Assembly: GCA_965116965.1 (NCBI GenBank)
Contig: OZ220743.1
Span: forward strand, 2,232,001-2,296,000
Length of the DNA: 64,000 nt
Direction of reading: 5' to 3'
From: Aldehydirespirator sp965116965
GTDB lineage: Bacteria; Actinomycetota; Acidimicrobiia; Acidimicrobiales; Aldehydirespiratoraceae
Under the pieces are notes generated by a model, which saw nothing but the letters and a program-made list of their open reading frames with translations, was not told the DNA's origin and ran no database searches. The position numbers were made by a program, and so were the translations under genes. This document shows positions 52,989-60,736 of the stretch, piece by piece. How positions within the stretch are numbered: the first letter of the stretch is position 1; each line of letters starts with the position of its first letter.

Positions 52989-54206
52989 TCATCCCGGACG
53001 GTCGAGGCCTACTGCGCCGGCGTCTGCCAGGGCTGCGATCTGGGCGTCGCTGCGGCCCAGTGAGCGCAGGATCGAAGCACTGTGCTCCCCGAGGCGGGGT
53101 GCCATGCCCCCGGGAGCCCAAGCGGTGCCTGAGAAGTCTACCGGGGTAGCGACCATCGTGGAGGTCCCGGCCCCATCGGGTACGTCCACTAGCCCTCCGG
53201 CCGCCAGGAACTGCGGGTCGGCCAGCAGGTCGTCGGGTGACTGGATGGGCGCCCAGAACAGCTCGGGTTCGGCTGCAAAGATCTGGGCCCACTCGTCAAG
53301 CGGCCGGGTGGCGAAGATCTCATCGAGTTCGACGACCAGCTGAGCGGCGTTGTGACGTCGGGATCGGGGCGTGGCGTAGCGCTCGTCGTCGAGCCAGCCG
53401 GGTCTTCCCACCGCTCGGACCAGCGGCTCCCAGTGTCGTTCCGGTTCGAGTCCCACGAGCCAGAACCGTCGCCCGTCGCCGGCGGTGTAGTTGTTCATGG
53501 CGGGGTTGCCCATGTCGTCGCGGCGGCCGATCTTCAGCGTGAGCCCCCAGCCGAGGGCGATCGACAGGTCGAAGCTGATGGTGTAGGCGCCTTGGCGCAG
53601 CAACGAGGTGCTGACGACCTGGCCCTCCCCGGTGCGCTCGCGGGCGACAAGGGCGGCGCACACTCCGGCCGCTGCGGCCAGCGCGGTGCTGTGGTCCCCC
53701 ATGCCGCCCCTCTGGAAGGGCGGATCATCGCCATCGGGGGTCAGCAGGTGGGCGATGCCCGATCGAGCCCAGAATCCAGCCACATCGAAGGCGCCCTGAT
53801 CGGCCTCGGCGCCGTCAATGCCGTAGCCAGTGATGGAGGCGTACACGAGCCTTCGATGCCGGACCGTCACCGACGAGTGGTCGAGGCCCAAGCGCTCGAG
53901 CCCGCCGAGACGGACGTTGGTGACGAACACGTCGGCCTGGGCGAGGAGTTCCTCCATCACGGCTCGCCCGCCGTCGGTGGTGAGATCCAGAGCGATGCTG
54001 CGCTTGCCCCGGTTGTCCATCTCGTACACCGGGTTGGTGGGCATGTCTCCGCCCAGGATGAACTGGAACAATCGGCCCGGATCTCCGCCGATGGGCTCCA
54101 CCTTGACCACGTCGGCGCCCCAGTCGGCCAGAATGCCGCCAGCCGCCGGTCCGGCTACCCAAACTCCGAGTTCGACGACCCGGATCCCTTCCAGCGGCCC
54201 TGCCAT
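52989..54206 (-). CDS. class III CoA-transferase, CaiB/BaiF (Frc) family
   Basis: A 405-residue enzyme that moves CoA between carboxylic acids by a mixed-anhydride mechanism. GIRVVELGVWVAGPAAGGILADWGADVVKVEP, RGKRSIALDLTTDGGRAVMEELLAQADVFVTNVR and RLVYASITGYG are family signatures; the catalytic Asp is expected in GGMGDHSTALAAAAGV. The ATG at 54206 lies 28 bp from the divergent CaiB-like gene. Substrate unknown; pairs of such enzymes occur in carnitine, bile-acid and aromatic-acid CoA activation. Confidence 0.9.
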   Translation of the reverse strand: MAGPLEGIRVVELGVWVAGPAAGGILADWGADVVKVEPIGGDPGRLFQFILGGDMPTNPVYEMDNRGKRSIALDLTTDGGRAVMEELLAQADVFVTNVRLGGLERLGLDHSSVTVRHRRLVYASITGYGIDGAEADQGAFDVAGFWARSGIAHLLTPDGDDPPFQRGGMGDHSTALAAAAGVCAALVARERTGEGQVVSTSLLRQGAYTISFDLSIALGWGLTLKIGRRDDMGNPAMNNYTAGDGRRFWLVGLEPERHWEPLVRAVGRPGWLDDERYATPRSRRHNAAQLVVELDEIFATRPLDEWAQIFAAEPELFWAPIQSPDDLLADPQFLAAGGLVDVPDGAGTSTMVATPVDFSGTAWAPGGMAPRLGEHSASILRSLGRSDAQIAALADAGAVGLDRPG

Positions 54207-54234
54207 CGGGACAGAACGGTAGCGTGCGGAGGTT

Positions 54235-55440
54235 ATGGAACTGCGAGCGGCCGAGTCTCACGGTCCGCTGGACGGACTTGTCGTTGCCGACTTCTCCCGG
54301 GTCCTGGCCGGCCCTCTGGCCACGATGATGCTGGGGGACCTGGGCGCGGAAGTAGTCAAGATCGAGCGGCCAGGCCTCGGCGACGACACCCGCGCGTGGG
54401 GTCCGCCTTTCGTCGAGGACGGCTCGGCCGCGTACTACGCCTCCGTCAACCGCAACAAGCGGAGCGTCACCCTCGACCTGACCGACGAGAAGCAGCGAGC
54501 CGAGGCCCGTGCTCTGGCGGTGTCGGCCGACGTGGTGGTGGAGAACTTCCGGGCCGGGGCCATGGAGCGCTTCGGGCTCCACTACGAGTCGCTGAGGGCC
54601 GACAACCCCGGTCTGGTCTTCTGCCGGGTCAGCGCCTACGGGCCCGCCGGCGGGCGTGACCTGACGGGCTACGACTTCATCGCGCAGGCGGCCAGCGGCC
54701 TGATGAGCATCACCGGAGAGGCCGGAGGGCCTCCCACCAAGACCGGAGTGGCCATCGTCGACGTGATCACCGGCCTGTATGCCACGATCGGCATCGTCGC
54801 CGCGCTGGCCGAGCGACAGTCCAGCGGTGTGGGCCAGTTCATAGAGGTCAACCTCCTGTCATCGGCGCTGGCGGCGCTGGTCAATCAGGCGTCGTCATTC
54901 GTGAGCGCCGGAGTGGTGCCGGGCCGGATGGGCAACCTCCATCCGAGCATCACCCCCTATCAGACGTTCGCGACGGCCACGGACCCCCTTGCCATCGCCG
55001 CCACCAACGAACGCCAGTTCTCGGCTCTGTGCGAGGCGCTGGACGCGCCCCACCTGGCGTCCGACCATCGCTGGTCGTCCAACACCGCTCGTGTTGAGCA
55101 CCGGGAGGCCCTGACAGCTGAGCTGGAGTCCATCCTGCGGCGCCGGCCCTGCGGTCAGTGGGTGGAGCGCCTGGCCGCTCACGGGGTCCCCTGCAGCCCG
55201 GTCAACACGATCGAGGACGCGTTCCGGTTGGCCGCCGAGCTCGGACTCGACCCGGTGCGCCGGTTGTCGAGCGGCGACAGCCAGTCGACTACCACCGTCG
55301 CCAACCCCATCAGCTTCTCGCGAACCCCGGCCTCGCACCGTCTGGCGCCCCCTGCACTGGGGGCCGACACCGCCGAGGTGCTCGAAGCGCTCAGATCCTG
55401 GTCAGACGGGACGGGCGGTGGCGGCGTCCAGCCCCACTGA
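54235..55440 (+). CDS. class III CoA-transferase, CaiB/BaiF (Frc) family
   Basis: A 401-residue paralogue of the divergently transcribed neighbour: LDGLVVADFSRVLAGPLATMMLGDLGAEVVKIERPG, NKRSVTLDL, PGLVFCRVSAYGPAG and TGYDFIAQAASGLMSITGE, with the catalytic Asp in VAIVDVITGLYATIG. Starts at ATG 54235 (the first ~10 residues before GPLDGLV may be extra). The last 39 bp overlap the 3' end of the opposite-strand GH3 gene. Divergence of the pair from a 28-bp gap implies shared control. Confidence 0.9.
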   Translation: MELRAAESHGPLDGLVVADFSRVLAGPLATMMLGDLGAEVVKIERPGLGDDTRAWGPPFVEDGSAAYYASVNRNKRSVTLDLTDEKQRAEARALAVSADVVVENFRAGAMERFGLHYESLRADNPGLVFCRVSAYGPAGGRDLTGYDFIAQAASGLMSITGEAGGPPTKTGVAIVDVITGLYATIGIVAALAERQSSGVGQFIEVNLLSSALAALVNQASSFVSAGVVPGRMGNLHPSITPYQTFATATDPLAIAATNERQFSALCEALDAPHLASDHRWSSNTARVEHREALTAELESILRRRPCGQWVERLAAHGVPCSPVNTIEDAFRLAAELGLDPVRRLSSGDSQSTTTVANPISFSRTPASHRLAPPALGADTAEVLEALRSWSDGTGGGGVQPH

Positions 55441-57516
55441 GAGTTGCACGGGCCGGGCGTCGCGGACCCACGACCCGTCGCAGTGCACATCCAGCAGCGA
55501 TCGGTCCACGGGTATCTGAAGCTCGGTGCTCTCACCGCCGCCTAGGCGGACCTTGGCGAAACCGACCAAGCGCTTGGGCGGGCGCTCGTAGGTCGAGCCG
55601 GGCACGCTTCCGTAGACCTGCACGACCGTGGAGCCGGCCCGGCTGCCGGTGTTGGTGACGGCCACCATCACTTCGTCACCTGTCGTCTCGGCCTCGCCCA
55701 GATCGAAGCTGGCGTAGCCCAGGCCGTGGCCCAGGGGCAGATGGGCGGCCGTGCCGCTGGCGTCCAGGTGCCACTGGCCGTGGAGCAGGCCGTAGACGGC
55801 CGTTTCGGCGTCACGGTCGAAGTCGACGAGGTCGGACTCCTCTCGGGGGATGGCGAAGGGGAGCCTGCCGCCCGGCTCGGCATGGCCGAACAGCACGTCG
55901 GCCAGGGCGTGGCCGCCCTCCGATCCCGGGTACCACACCATGAGCGCGGCGTCGACCGTGTCGAGCCAAGGCATCACCACCGCGCTGCCCGCCATTACCG
56001 CCACAACTACCCGGTCGCAGACCGCGGCCACCTCGGCGATGAGTTGTTCATCGTTGGGATGCAGGCGCAGCGAGGCCCGGTCGCCGCCCTTGGAAGTCCC
56101 GGCTACCGCGCCGCCGTCACCGAAGCCGGCCAGCATCGCCTCGCTCTGGGTTGAGTCGGCGCAGCCGAGCTCGGGATCGTCGATGGGCGGGGCCAGCTTC
56201 AGAAACACCGTGCCGCCGTCGTCCATGTACTCGCCCTCGTCCTGGCGGGTGTAACCCACTACCACCACCGCGATATCGGCGCCGGCGGCGACCGACGGGT
56301 CGCGGTCGCCGTGGACGACGCTCACGCCGGCGTCGCCGAGAGCCGATTCGATGCCGGCCAGCAGGGTCACCGGGTCGGGCGTGTGGAGCACGTCGCTGGA
56401 GCCTCCGTCGCCGAGGTTGGGCACCGCAGCCAGTGGGCCGAGCACGGCCAGCTTCGACAGCCCGGCTGCGTCGACGGGCAGGCAGCCGTCGTTGCGGAGC
56501 AGCACCATGGATTCCACCGCGGCCCTGCGGGCCAGCGCCCGGTGCTCGGTGCAGCCCACAACGGAGCGATCCGGGGCGTTGGCGAACACCCGGGCGAAGC
56601 GCAGGAAGGTTGCGATCGTCTCCGACACCCGCGCGTTCACGTCGGCGACGTCGAGCTCGCCGGAGGCCACGGCGTCGGGCAGCACCGGGTCCCGCTGCTG
56701 GCGGAAGGGCATCTCGATGTTGCAGCCGGCCCGCACCGACTCGACCGGGTCGCGCAGCCCCATGATGAAGTCGGTGACGACCAGCCCGTCCCAACCCCAG
56801 TCGTCGCGCAGGATCCCGGTGAGCAGCGGCCGGCTGTCGCCGCACCATTGGCCGTTGAGCGAGTTGTAGGCGCTCATCACCGCAGCCACGCCCTCCGAGG
56901 CCACCCGCTTGAAGTGGGGCAGGTACACCTCGTGCAGGACCCTCTCGTCGGCGACCACGTCCACCTTGAAGCGGGCGTTCTCCATGGAGTTGCAGGCGAA
57001 GTGCTTCATGCAGGCCATCACGTGGCGCTGCAGGCCCCGGGTCAGCGCGGCAGCCATCTCGCCGACATGGCAAGGATCCTCGCCGTAGGTCTCCTGGGCC
57101 CGGCCCCAGGCGGGGTGCCGAAGCAGGTTCATGCACACCGCGCCGGTGAGAGTGGTGCCGGAGGCCCGTAGTTCGGCCCCGATGGCCTCGCCTATGCGCT
57201 CCTCCAGGCCCGGATCGAACGACGCTCCCCGGGCCATCGACACCGGGAACGTGGTGGCCGGTCCGATGACGCACCCGCGCGGCCCGTCGGCGAAGTTGAG
57301 CCCGGGTATCCCGAGCCGATCGACGCGGGCCGCCGGCCATCCGTGGGCGTGGTAGCCGCCAGTGGTCAGGTCGATGACTCCCGGCCAGAACGCTTGCTCC
57401 CCGTCGAGGCAGCCCAACTTCTCCTCCAGCGTCATCATGGCCACGAGGGCATCGGCCTCGTCCCTGGCGTCGGCACCCTCAGCCACTCGCTCGACGGCCT
57501 CGTCGAATGCGGTCAT
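55402..57516 (-). CDS. glycoside hydrolase family 3 (beta-glucosidase/xylosidase-like)
   Basis: A 704-residue GH3 enzyme. The N-terminal TIM barrel has GRAQETYGEDPCHVGEM, CMKHFACNS (Lys171-His172, substrate binding) and GLVVTDFIMG with nucleophile Asp249. The second alpha/beta sandwich (~320-560) has AVESMVLLRNDGCLPVD and VVVVGYTRQDEGEYMDDGG, which includes candidates for the acid/base Glu. The last ~110 residues are the fibronectin-III-like domain (YVRSVPGSTYERPPKRLVGF region). No signal peptide is seen, so it acts in the cytosol on imported oligosaccharides or glycosides. Confidence 0.92.
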   Translation of the reverse strand: MTAFDEAVERVAEGADARDEADALVAMMTLEEKLGCLDGEQAFWPGVIDLTTGGYHAHGWPAARVDRLGIPGLNFADGPRGCVIGPATTFPVSMARGASFDPGLEERIGEAIGAELRASGTTLTGAVCMNLLRHPAWGRAQETYGEDPCHVGEMAAALTRGLQRHVMACMKHFACNSMENARFKVDVVADERVLHEVYLPHFKRVASEGVAAVMSAYNSLNGQWCGDSRPLLTGILRDDWGWDGLVVTDFIMGLRDPVESVRAGCNIEMPFRQQRDPVLPDAVASGELDVADVNARVSETIATFLRFARVFANAPDRSVVGCTEHRALARRAAVESMVLLRNDGCLPVDAAGLSKLAVLGPLAAVPNLGDGGSSDVLHTPDPVTLLAGIESALGDAGVSVVHGDRDPSVAAGADIAVVVVGYTRQDEGEYMDDGGTVFLKLAPPIDDPELGCADSTQSEAMLAGFGDGGAVAGTSKGGDRASLRLHPNDEQLIAEVAAVCDRVVVAVMAGSAVVMPWLDTVDAALMVWYPGSEGGHALADVLFGHAEPGGRLPFAIPREESDLVDFDRDAETAVYGLLHGQWHLDASGTAAHLPLGHGLGYASFDLGEAETTGDEVMVAVTNTGSRAGSTVVQVYGSVPGSTYERPPKRLVGFAKVRLGGGESTELQIPVDRSLLDVHCDGSWVRDARPVQLSVGLDAATARPV

Positions 57517-57667
57517 GTCGAGAGGCTAAGCCGGCCCCTCCCGGGAATTGGCAGCGTTATGCACGGTATGCGTGCGTTCTGCTGCCAGTCATGGGTCGCC
57601 GACGGCCCAGAACCCGAGAGCGTTGGAGAGATCCAGCTATCTTTATATATTGAAATGCAATTGAATG

Positions 57668-57698
57668 TTGAATCACAGGCAGGAAATGATGCTATGAT
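57668..57698 (+). promoter_or_regulatory. promoter-like elements upstream of the VapBC-type pair
   Basis: TTGAAT at 57668-57673 and TATGAT at 57693-57698 with a 19-bp spacer, in an AT-rich pocket (57635-57705). The antitoxin ATG (57706) follows seven bases later, which implies a leaderless transcript. The spacing is longer than optimal. Confidence 0.4.
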
Positions 57699-57705
57699 AT
57701 CACCC

Positions 57706-57954
57706 ATGAGGACCATCATCACGATGCCCGACCACCTCCACGCTCAAGCCAAGCAGCGCGCTGCCGAGCTCGGGATCAGCTTCGCAGAGTTTGCTCGGCG
57801 CCTCTTCGAGAAGGAGTTGAGCCTGCCGGCCCCCCAGGGTGATATCGACTCCATCTGCGGGATGGTGACCGGAACGCCGTTCGACATGGCCACCGACGGC
57901 GAGCGGATCATCGGCGAAGCGGCCGACAGCCTCCTTATCGACAAGCGTGACTAG
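57706..57954 (+). CDS. VapB-like ribbon-helix-helix/CopG-type antitoxin
   Basis: An 82-residue protein beginning RTIITMPDHLHAQAKQRAAELGISFAEFARRLFEKEL, a ribbon-helix-helix DNA-binding pattern (beta strand, then two helices). The C-terminal ~40 residues would bind the PIN toxin. ATG 57706 is preferred; ATG 57694 would add ISP-M but lies inside the -10 hexamer. The toxin gene begins three bases after the stop. Local AT-richness upstream suggests the pair is mobile. Confidence 0.75.
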   Translation: MRTIITMPDHLHAQAKQRAAELGISFAEFARRLFEKELSLPAPQGDIDSICGMVTGTPFDMATDGERIIGEAADSLLIDKRD

Positions 57955-57957
57955 GGC

Positions 57958-58377
57958 GTGAAGTATTCCTACGTGGACACGTCGGCCTGGGTGTCGCTGG
58001 CCGACAACGCCGAGGCGTCACACGACCGCGTCGCAGCCGTGTTACGCGATCGTCGGGGTTGCCTGGTTACCAGCGACCACGTGCTCCACGAGTCATGGAT
58101 GGTCATGCGCTTCAGGCACGGCTTCGAGCCGGCCGAGCGACTCGTCGACAGCATCCGCGGCGGCATAGCCAGGGTCGAGGTGTCGGGCCTGGCAGATCTG
58201 GAAGTTGCCGCGGCCATCGGGGCAGCGTTCCCGGACCAGCGGTTCTCACTGTCGGACCGCACGAGTTGGGCCGTCATGGAGCGTCTCGGGATCCACGACG
58301 CGATCACGCTCGACAACGACTTCCGCATCTACCGCTTCGGTCCCGACCGCCGTCGCGCCTTCACCGTCTCACCCTGA
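57958..58377 (+). CDS. VapC-like PIN-domain ribonuclease toxin
   Basis: A 139-residue PIN-domain protein: YVDTSAWVSLAD (Asp7), HESWMVM (Glu45), SLSDRTSWAVMERLGIHDAITLDNDF (Asp100, with Asp119/121). These acidic residues form the Mg-dependent RNase site that cuts RNA, commonly tRNA or rRNA loops. GTG 57958. It follows the antitoxin gene with a three-base gap. Confidence 0.85.
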   Translation: MKYSYVDTSAWVSLADNAEASHDRVAAVLRDRRGCLVTSDHVLHESWMVMRFRHGFEPAERLVDSIRGGIARVEVSGLADLEVAAAIGAAFPDQRFSLSDRTSWAVMERLGIHDAITLDNDFRIYRFGPDRRRAFTVSP

Positions 58378-58597
58378 AGTTGGCTGGTCCCCGGTTGTGA
58401 GGCCCGACACTCTATGAGGGTTGTCCACGCATGGGTGAGCTATGTCCTACTGCCAGAGGCTGGTGATCGCTGTCGTTGAGACACAGGTGGCAGTGACACG
58501 TAGGCGTCGACGGTGGCCGTGTTGTGAGCGATCAGAGGATGTCGCGTTCGGCGATCATGGGAATTCGCGTCGCGTGACTGTTGGCTCCTGTCTGGCG
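58378..58597. other. 220-bp interval before the insertion sequence
   Basis: No gene is supported. It does not contain the missing 3' part of the alcohol dehydrogenase found on the other side of the insertion sequence, so the element is not a simple insertion into one intact gene. Confidence 0.45.
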
Positions 58598-60019
58598 GTG
58601 GGGAGGTTAGCGGGGGTTGGTGGTTGTGGCGATCTCGAGGCCGTGGTGTTCGCGTAGGCGCCAGCTGGGGCCTTTGATGTTGGCGCTGCGCGATTTTGTG
58701 GGATGAGGGGTTGCTGGCACCGGTGGGCTGGTCACGTTATCAGTAGGCCTCGGGCTTCGAAGTTGGTTGGGTTGGTGAAGCCGTGGGCGGTGCGCCGCAG
58801 GACTTGCAGCAGGTTGTTGGTGCCCTCGATTCTGCCGTTGGAGGCCCGGCGGCTGTGGTGCCAGGCGAGGATCTCGTGGGACCAGGCGATGATGGCGTCG
58901 ACGATGTCGTGGGACTCGGGCAGTTCGCCGGTCTCGTAGAGGTCGCAGAACCGCCCGAGCGCTTCGAGGGCGCCGTTGTGGTCGCCTGCGGTGTAGAGGC
59001 CGTGGAGCTCCTGGAGGGCCTGCCGGCCGGCTTGGAGGCGGGGGTGTGCGTCGAACAGGCTCCGGGGTCGGGCCTGTTCGGCTTCGGTGAGGGTGTCGGC
59101 GCGGCGCAGCAGAGCGAACCGCGCCCCGAACACCTCGGGCTCGAATGCGGGCTTTGCGCCTTGGGGCTCGCGGCGCTGGACGTCGCGGCGCACCGCGGTG
59201 AGCCCCGCTGAGAACCACCGGATGACGTGGAACCGGTCAAGCACGTGGCGGGCGTGGCCGAGGCGGGCGTCGATGGCGGCCTTGTAGGCGCGTGAGCCGT
59301 CTGTGACGACCACCTTGACGCCTCTGCACCACTTGTGGCCTTGTTGCGCGAAGAACGCCGACAGCGCCGCCGAGCTGCGGTGCGGGACCATCGCGAGGGT
59401 CTTGTTGGTGTCGGCGTTGACGATCACGGTCACGTAGCGGCGCCTTCTGCGGATCGAGGTCTCATCGACCACCAGCACCCGGCAGCGCTCGCTGCGGCGG
59501 CGCTCGGCGACGATCCCGGCCCAGGCCCGCACCAGCGCGTTGATCTTGTGCCAGCGCGCGCCGCGCCGGCGCGCCGCGGCGCGCAACGTCATCACCTTGG
59601 CGTCTGAGACCAGCGCCCGCGCCAGCCTCGCCGTCAGCGCGCCCTCGAAGGCCGCGTGGTCCTCCAAGAACCGGCTGTCGCAGCTGTCACAGACCATCCT
59701 GCGCCGCGACCACACCAGCGTCACCGGCCGCCCCGACACCTCCAAGTCCTGGACCTTCTTGCCGCGGCGGTCATGGACCCTGCGGCACATGAACCCGCAC
59801 ATCGGGCAGCGCAGCCGCCTCAGCGTCGACTCGACGCTGACCACAAGGCGCGCCGCGGTGTCCTCGACCACCCCCAGCACACGAATCCGCCGCAGATGAA
59901 GCCGCACCGACATAACATCGCTGGCCATCGAGGCCCTCCTGGCTCGGTTGGACTGACGTCACCGATCCCAGCAGGGCCTCGACCCCTCAACGGGGACCCT
60001 CAACCACCCCCCTCCCCAC
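58598..60019 (-). mobile_element. ISL3-type insertion sequence, ~1.42 kb
   Basis: The ends are marked by an imperfect inverted repeat: GTGGGGAGG at 58598-58606 pairs with CCTCCCCAC at 60011-60019, and TCGAGGCC recurs at the same offset (28 bases further in) from both ends. The size and single ORF fit the ISL3 family. The 8-bp flanks (58590-58597 and 60020-60027) do not match, so no target duplication is visible. Confidence 0.7.
58732..59928 (-). CDS. ISL3 family transposase
   Basis: A 398-residue transposase, apparently intact. The N-terminal zinc finger has CPMCGFMCRR and VCDSCDSRF; an HTH region follows. The DDE catalytic residues are in VLVVDETSIRRRRR (Asp), VVVTDGSRAYKAAI (Asp) and NGRIEGTNNLLQVLRRTAHGF (Glu). 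It lies within the inverted repeats at 58598 and 60019 and has all parts needed for activity. Confidence 0.92.
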   Translation of the reverse strand: MASDVMSVRLHLRRIRVLGVVEDTAARLVVSVESTLRRLRCPMCGFMCRRVHDRRGKKVQDLEVSGRPVTLVWSRRRMVCDSCDSRFLEDHAAFEGALTARLARALVSDAKVMTLRAAARRRGARWHKINALVRAWAGIVAERRRSERCRVLVVDETSIRRRRRYVTVIVNADTNKTLAMVPHRSSAALSAFFAQQGHKWCRGVKVVVTDGSRAYKAAIDARLGHARHVLDRFHVIRWFSAGLTAVRRDVQRREPQGAKPAFEPEVFGARFALLRRADTLTEAEQARPRSLFDAHPRLQAGRQALQELHGLYTAGDHNGALEALGRFCDLYETGELPESHDIVDAIIAWSHEILAWHHSRRASNGRIEGTNNLLQVLRRTAHGFTNPTNFEARGLLIT

Positions 60020-60081
60020 GTTTCCGCGCAGGCTCTCATTTCAAGAAAATGTCGCAATTTCGCGCCGGTTTTGGCGCTGAC

Positions 60082-60705
60082 CCCGGGAGGGTGGCGCACC
60101 ACCGAATGCAGCGACACCGAGAACGGGTCGGCCAGCACCGCGGCCTCATCGCTTACCGCGTCGGGAACCGGGAACAGCATCGAGTCGTGAGCCGGCATGA
60201 GGTTGGCGAACCCGCCGGTGGCGTCGGCCGAGGTGCCGGAGTGGATCCCCGGCGCGATCGGTGGTGCCAGGAAGTTCCAGCACAGCGACAGGTCGCCAGC
60301 CTCGCAGGCGGGACAAACCGGTGACACTCCCCGCGGCTCGCACGACAACCAAGGGTTGAGCACCACTCGCTGGCCGACGTCCAGCCCCTCGGCCTCCGGC
60401 TCGAGCGCGGCCACCTCGGCTACTACCTCGTGGCCCAGCACCTGCGGGAACGACACGAAGTCGATCATCGGGTTGATGGTGCTTTCGGGGTCGTCCTCGC
60501 TGAAGTCGAAGAACACCTGCTTGGAGTCGCTGCCGCAGATGCCGGTCAGCAGGGGCCGGCAAACCACCCAGTCCGGCAGCAGGAACCCCGGATCGGGCAT
60601 CTCCTGCAGCGCCATCGGAGTAGCCGCTAGCGCCCTCTGTAGCCGGTTCGCCCCCGCTGGCGCCTCTACCGGCTCAGGCTCCACACCGAACACCAACCCC
60701 CGCAC
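60082..60705 (-). pseudogene. zinc-dependent alcohol dehydrogenase, 3' truncated
   Basis: The first ~208 residues from GTG 60705 are a medium-chain dehydrogenase N-terminal catalytic domain: PLLTGICGSDSKQVFF (catalytic Zn Cys), GHEVVAEVA (His), four structural Cys in CEPRGVSPVCPACEAGDLSLC, and the start of the next segment DEAAVLADPFSVSLHSVVRHPPG. The Rossmann NAD(P)-binding half that should follow is absent; after position ~60082 the frame runs into unrelated sequence and ends in the insertion sequence at 59959. The remaining domain cannot bind cofactor, so the gene is broken. It lies 31 bp downstream of the polymerase gene. Confidence 0.8.
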
Positions 60706-60736
60706 ACCCCGACAGTAACCCGGCCCCGGACCGCGG

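Noticed and set aside
58442..58657. A 71-codon plus-strand frame left of the insertion sequence
   Set aside because: It runs into the IS inverted repeat and has no recognisable sequence or ribosome-binding site.
58590..60027. 8-bp target-site duplication of the ISL3 element
   Set aside because: The flanking octamers GTCTGGCG and GTTTCCGC do not match.
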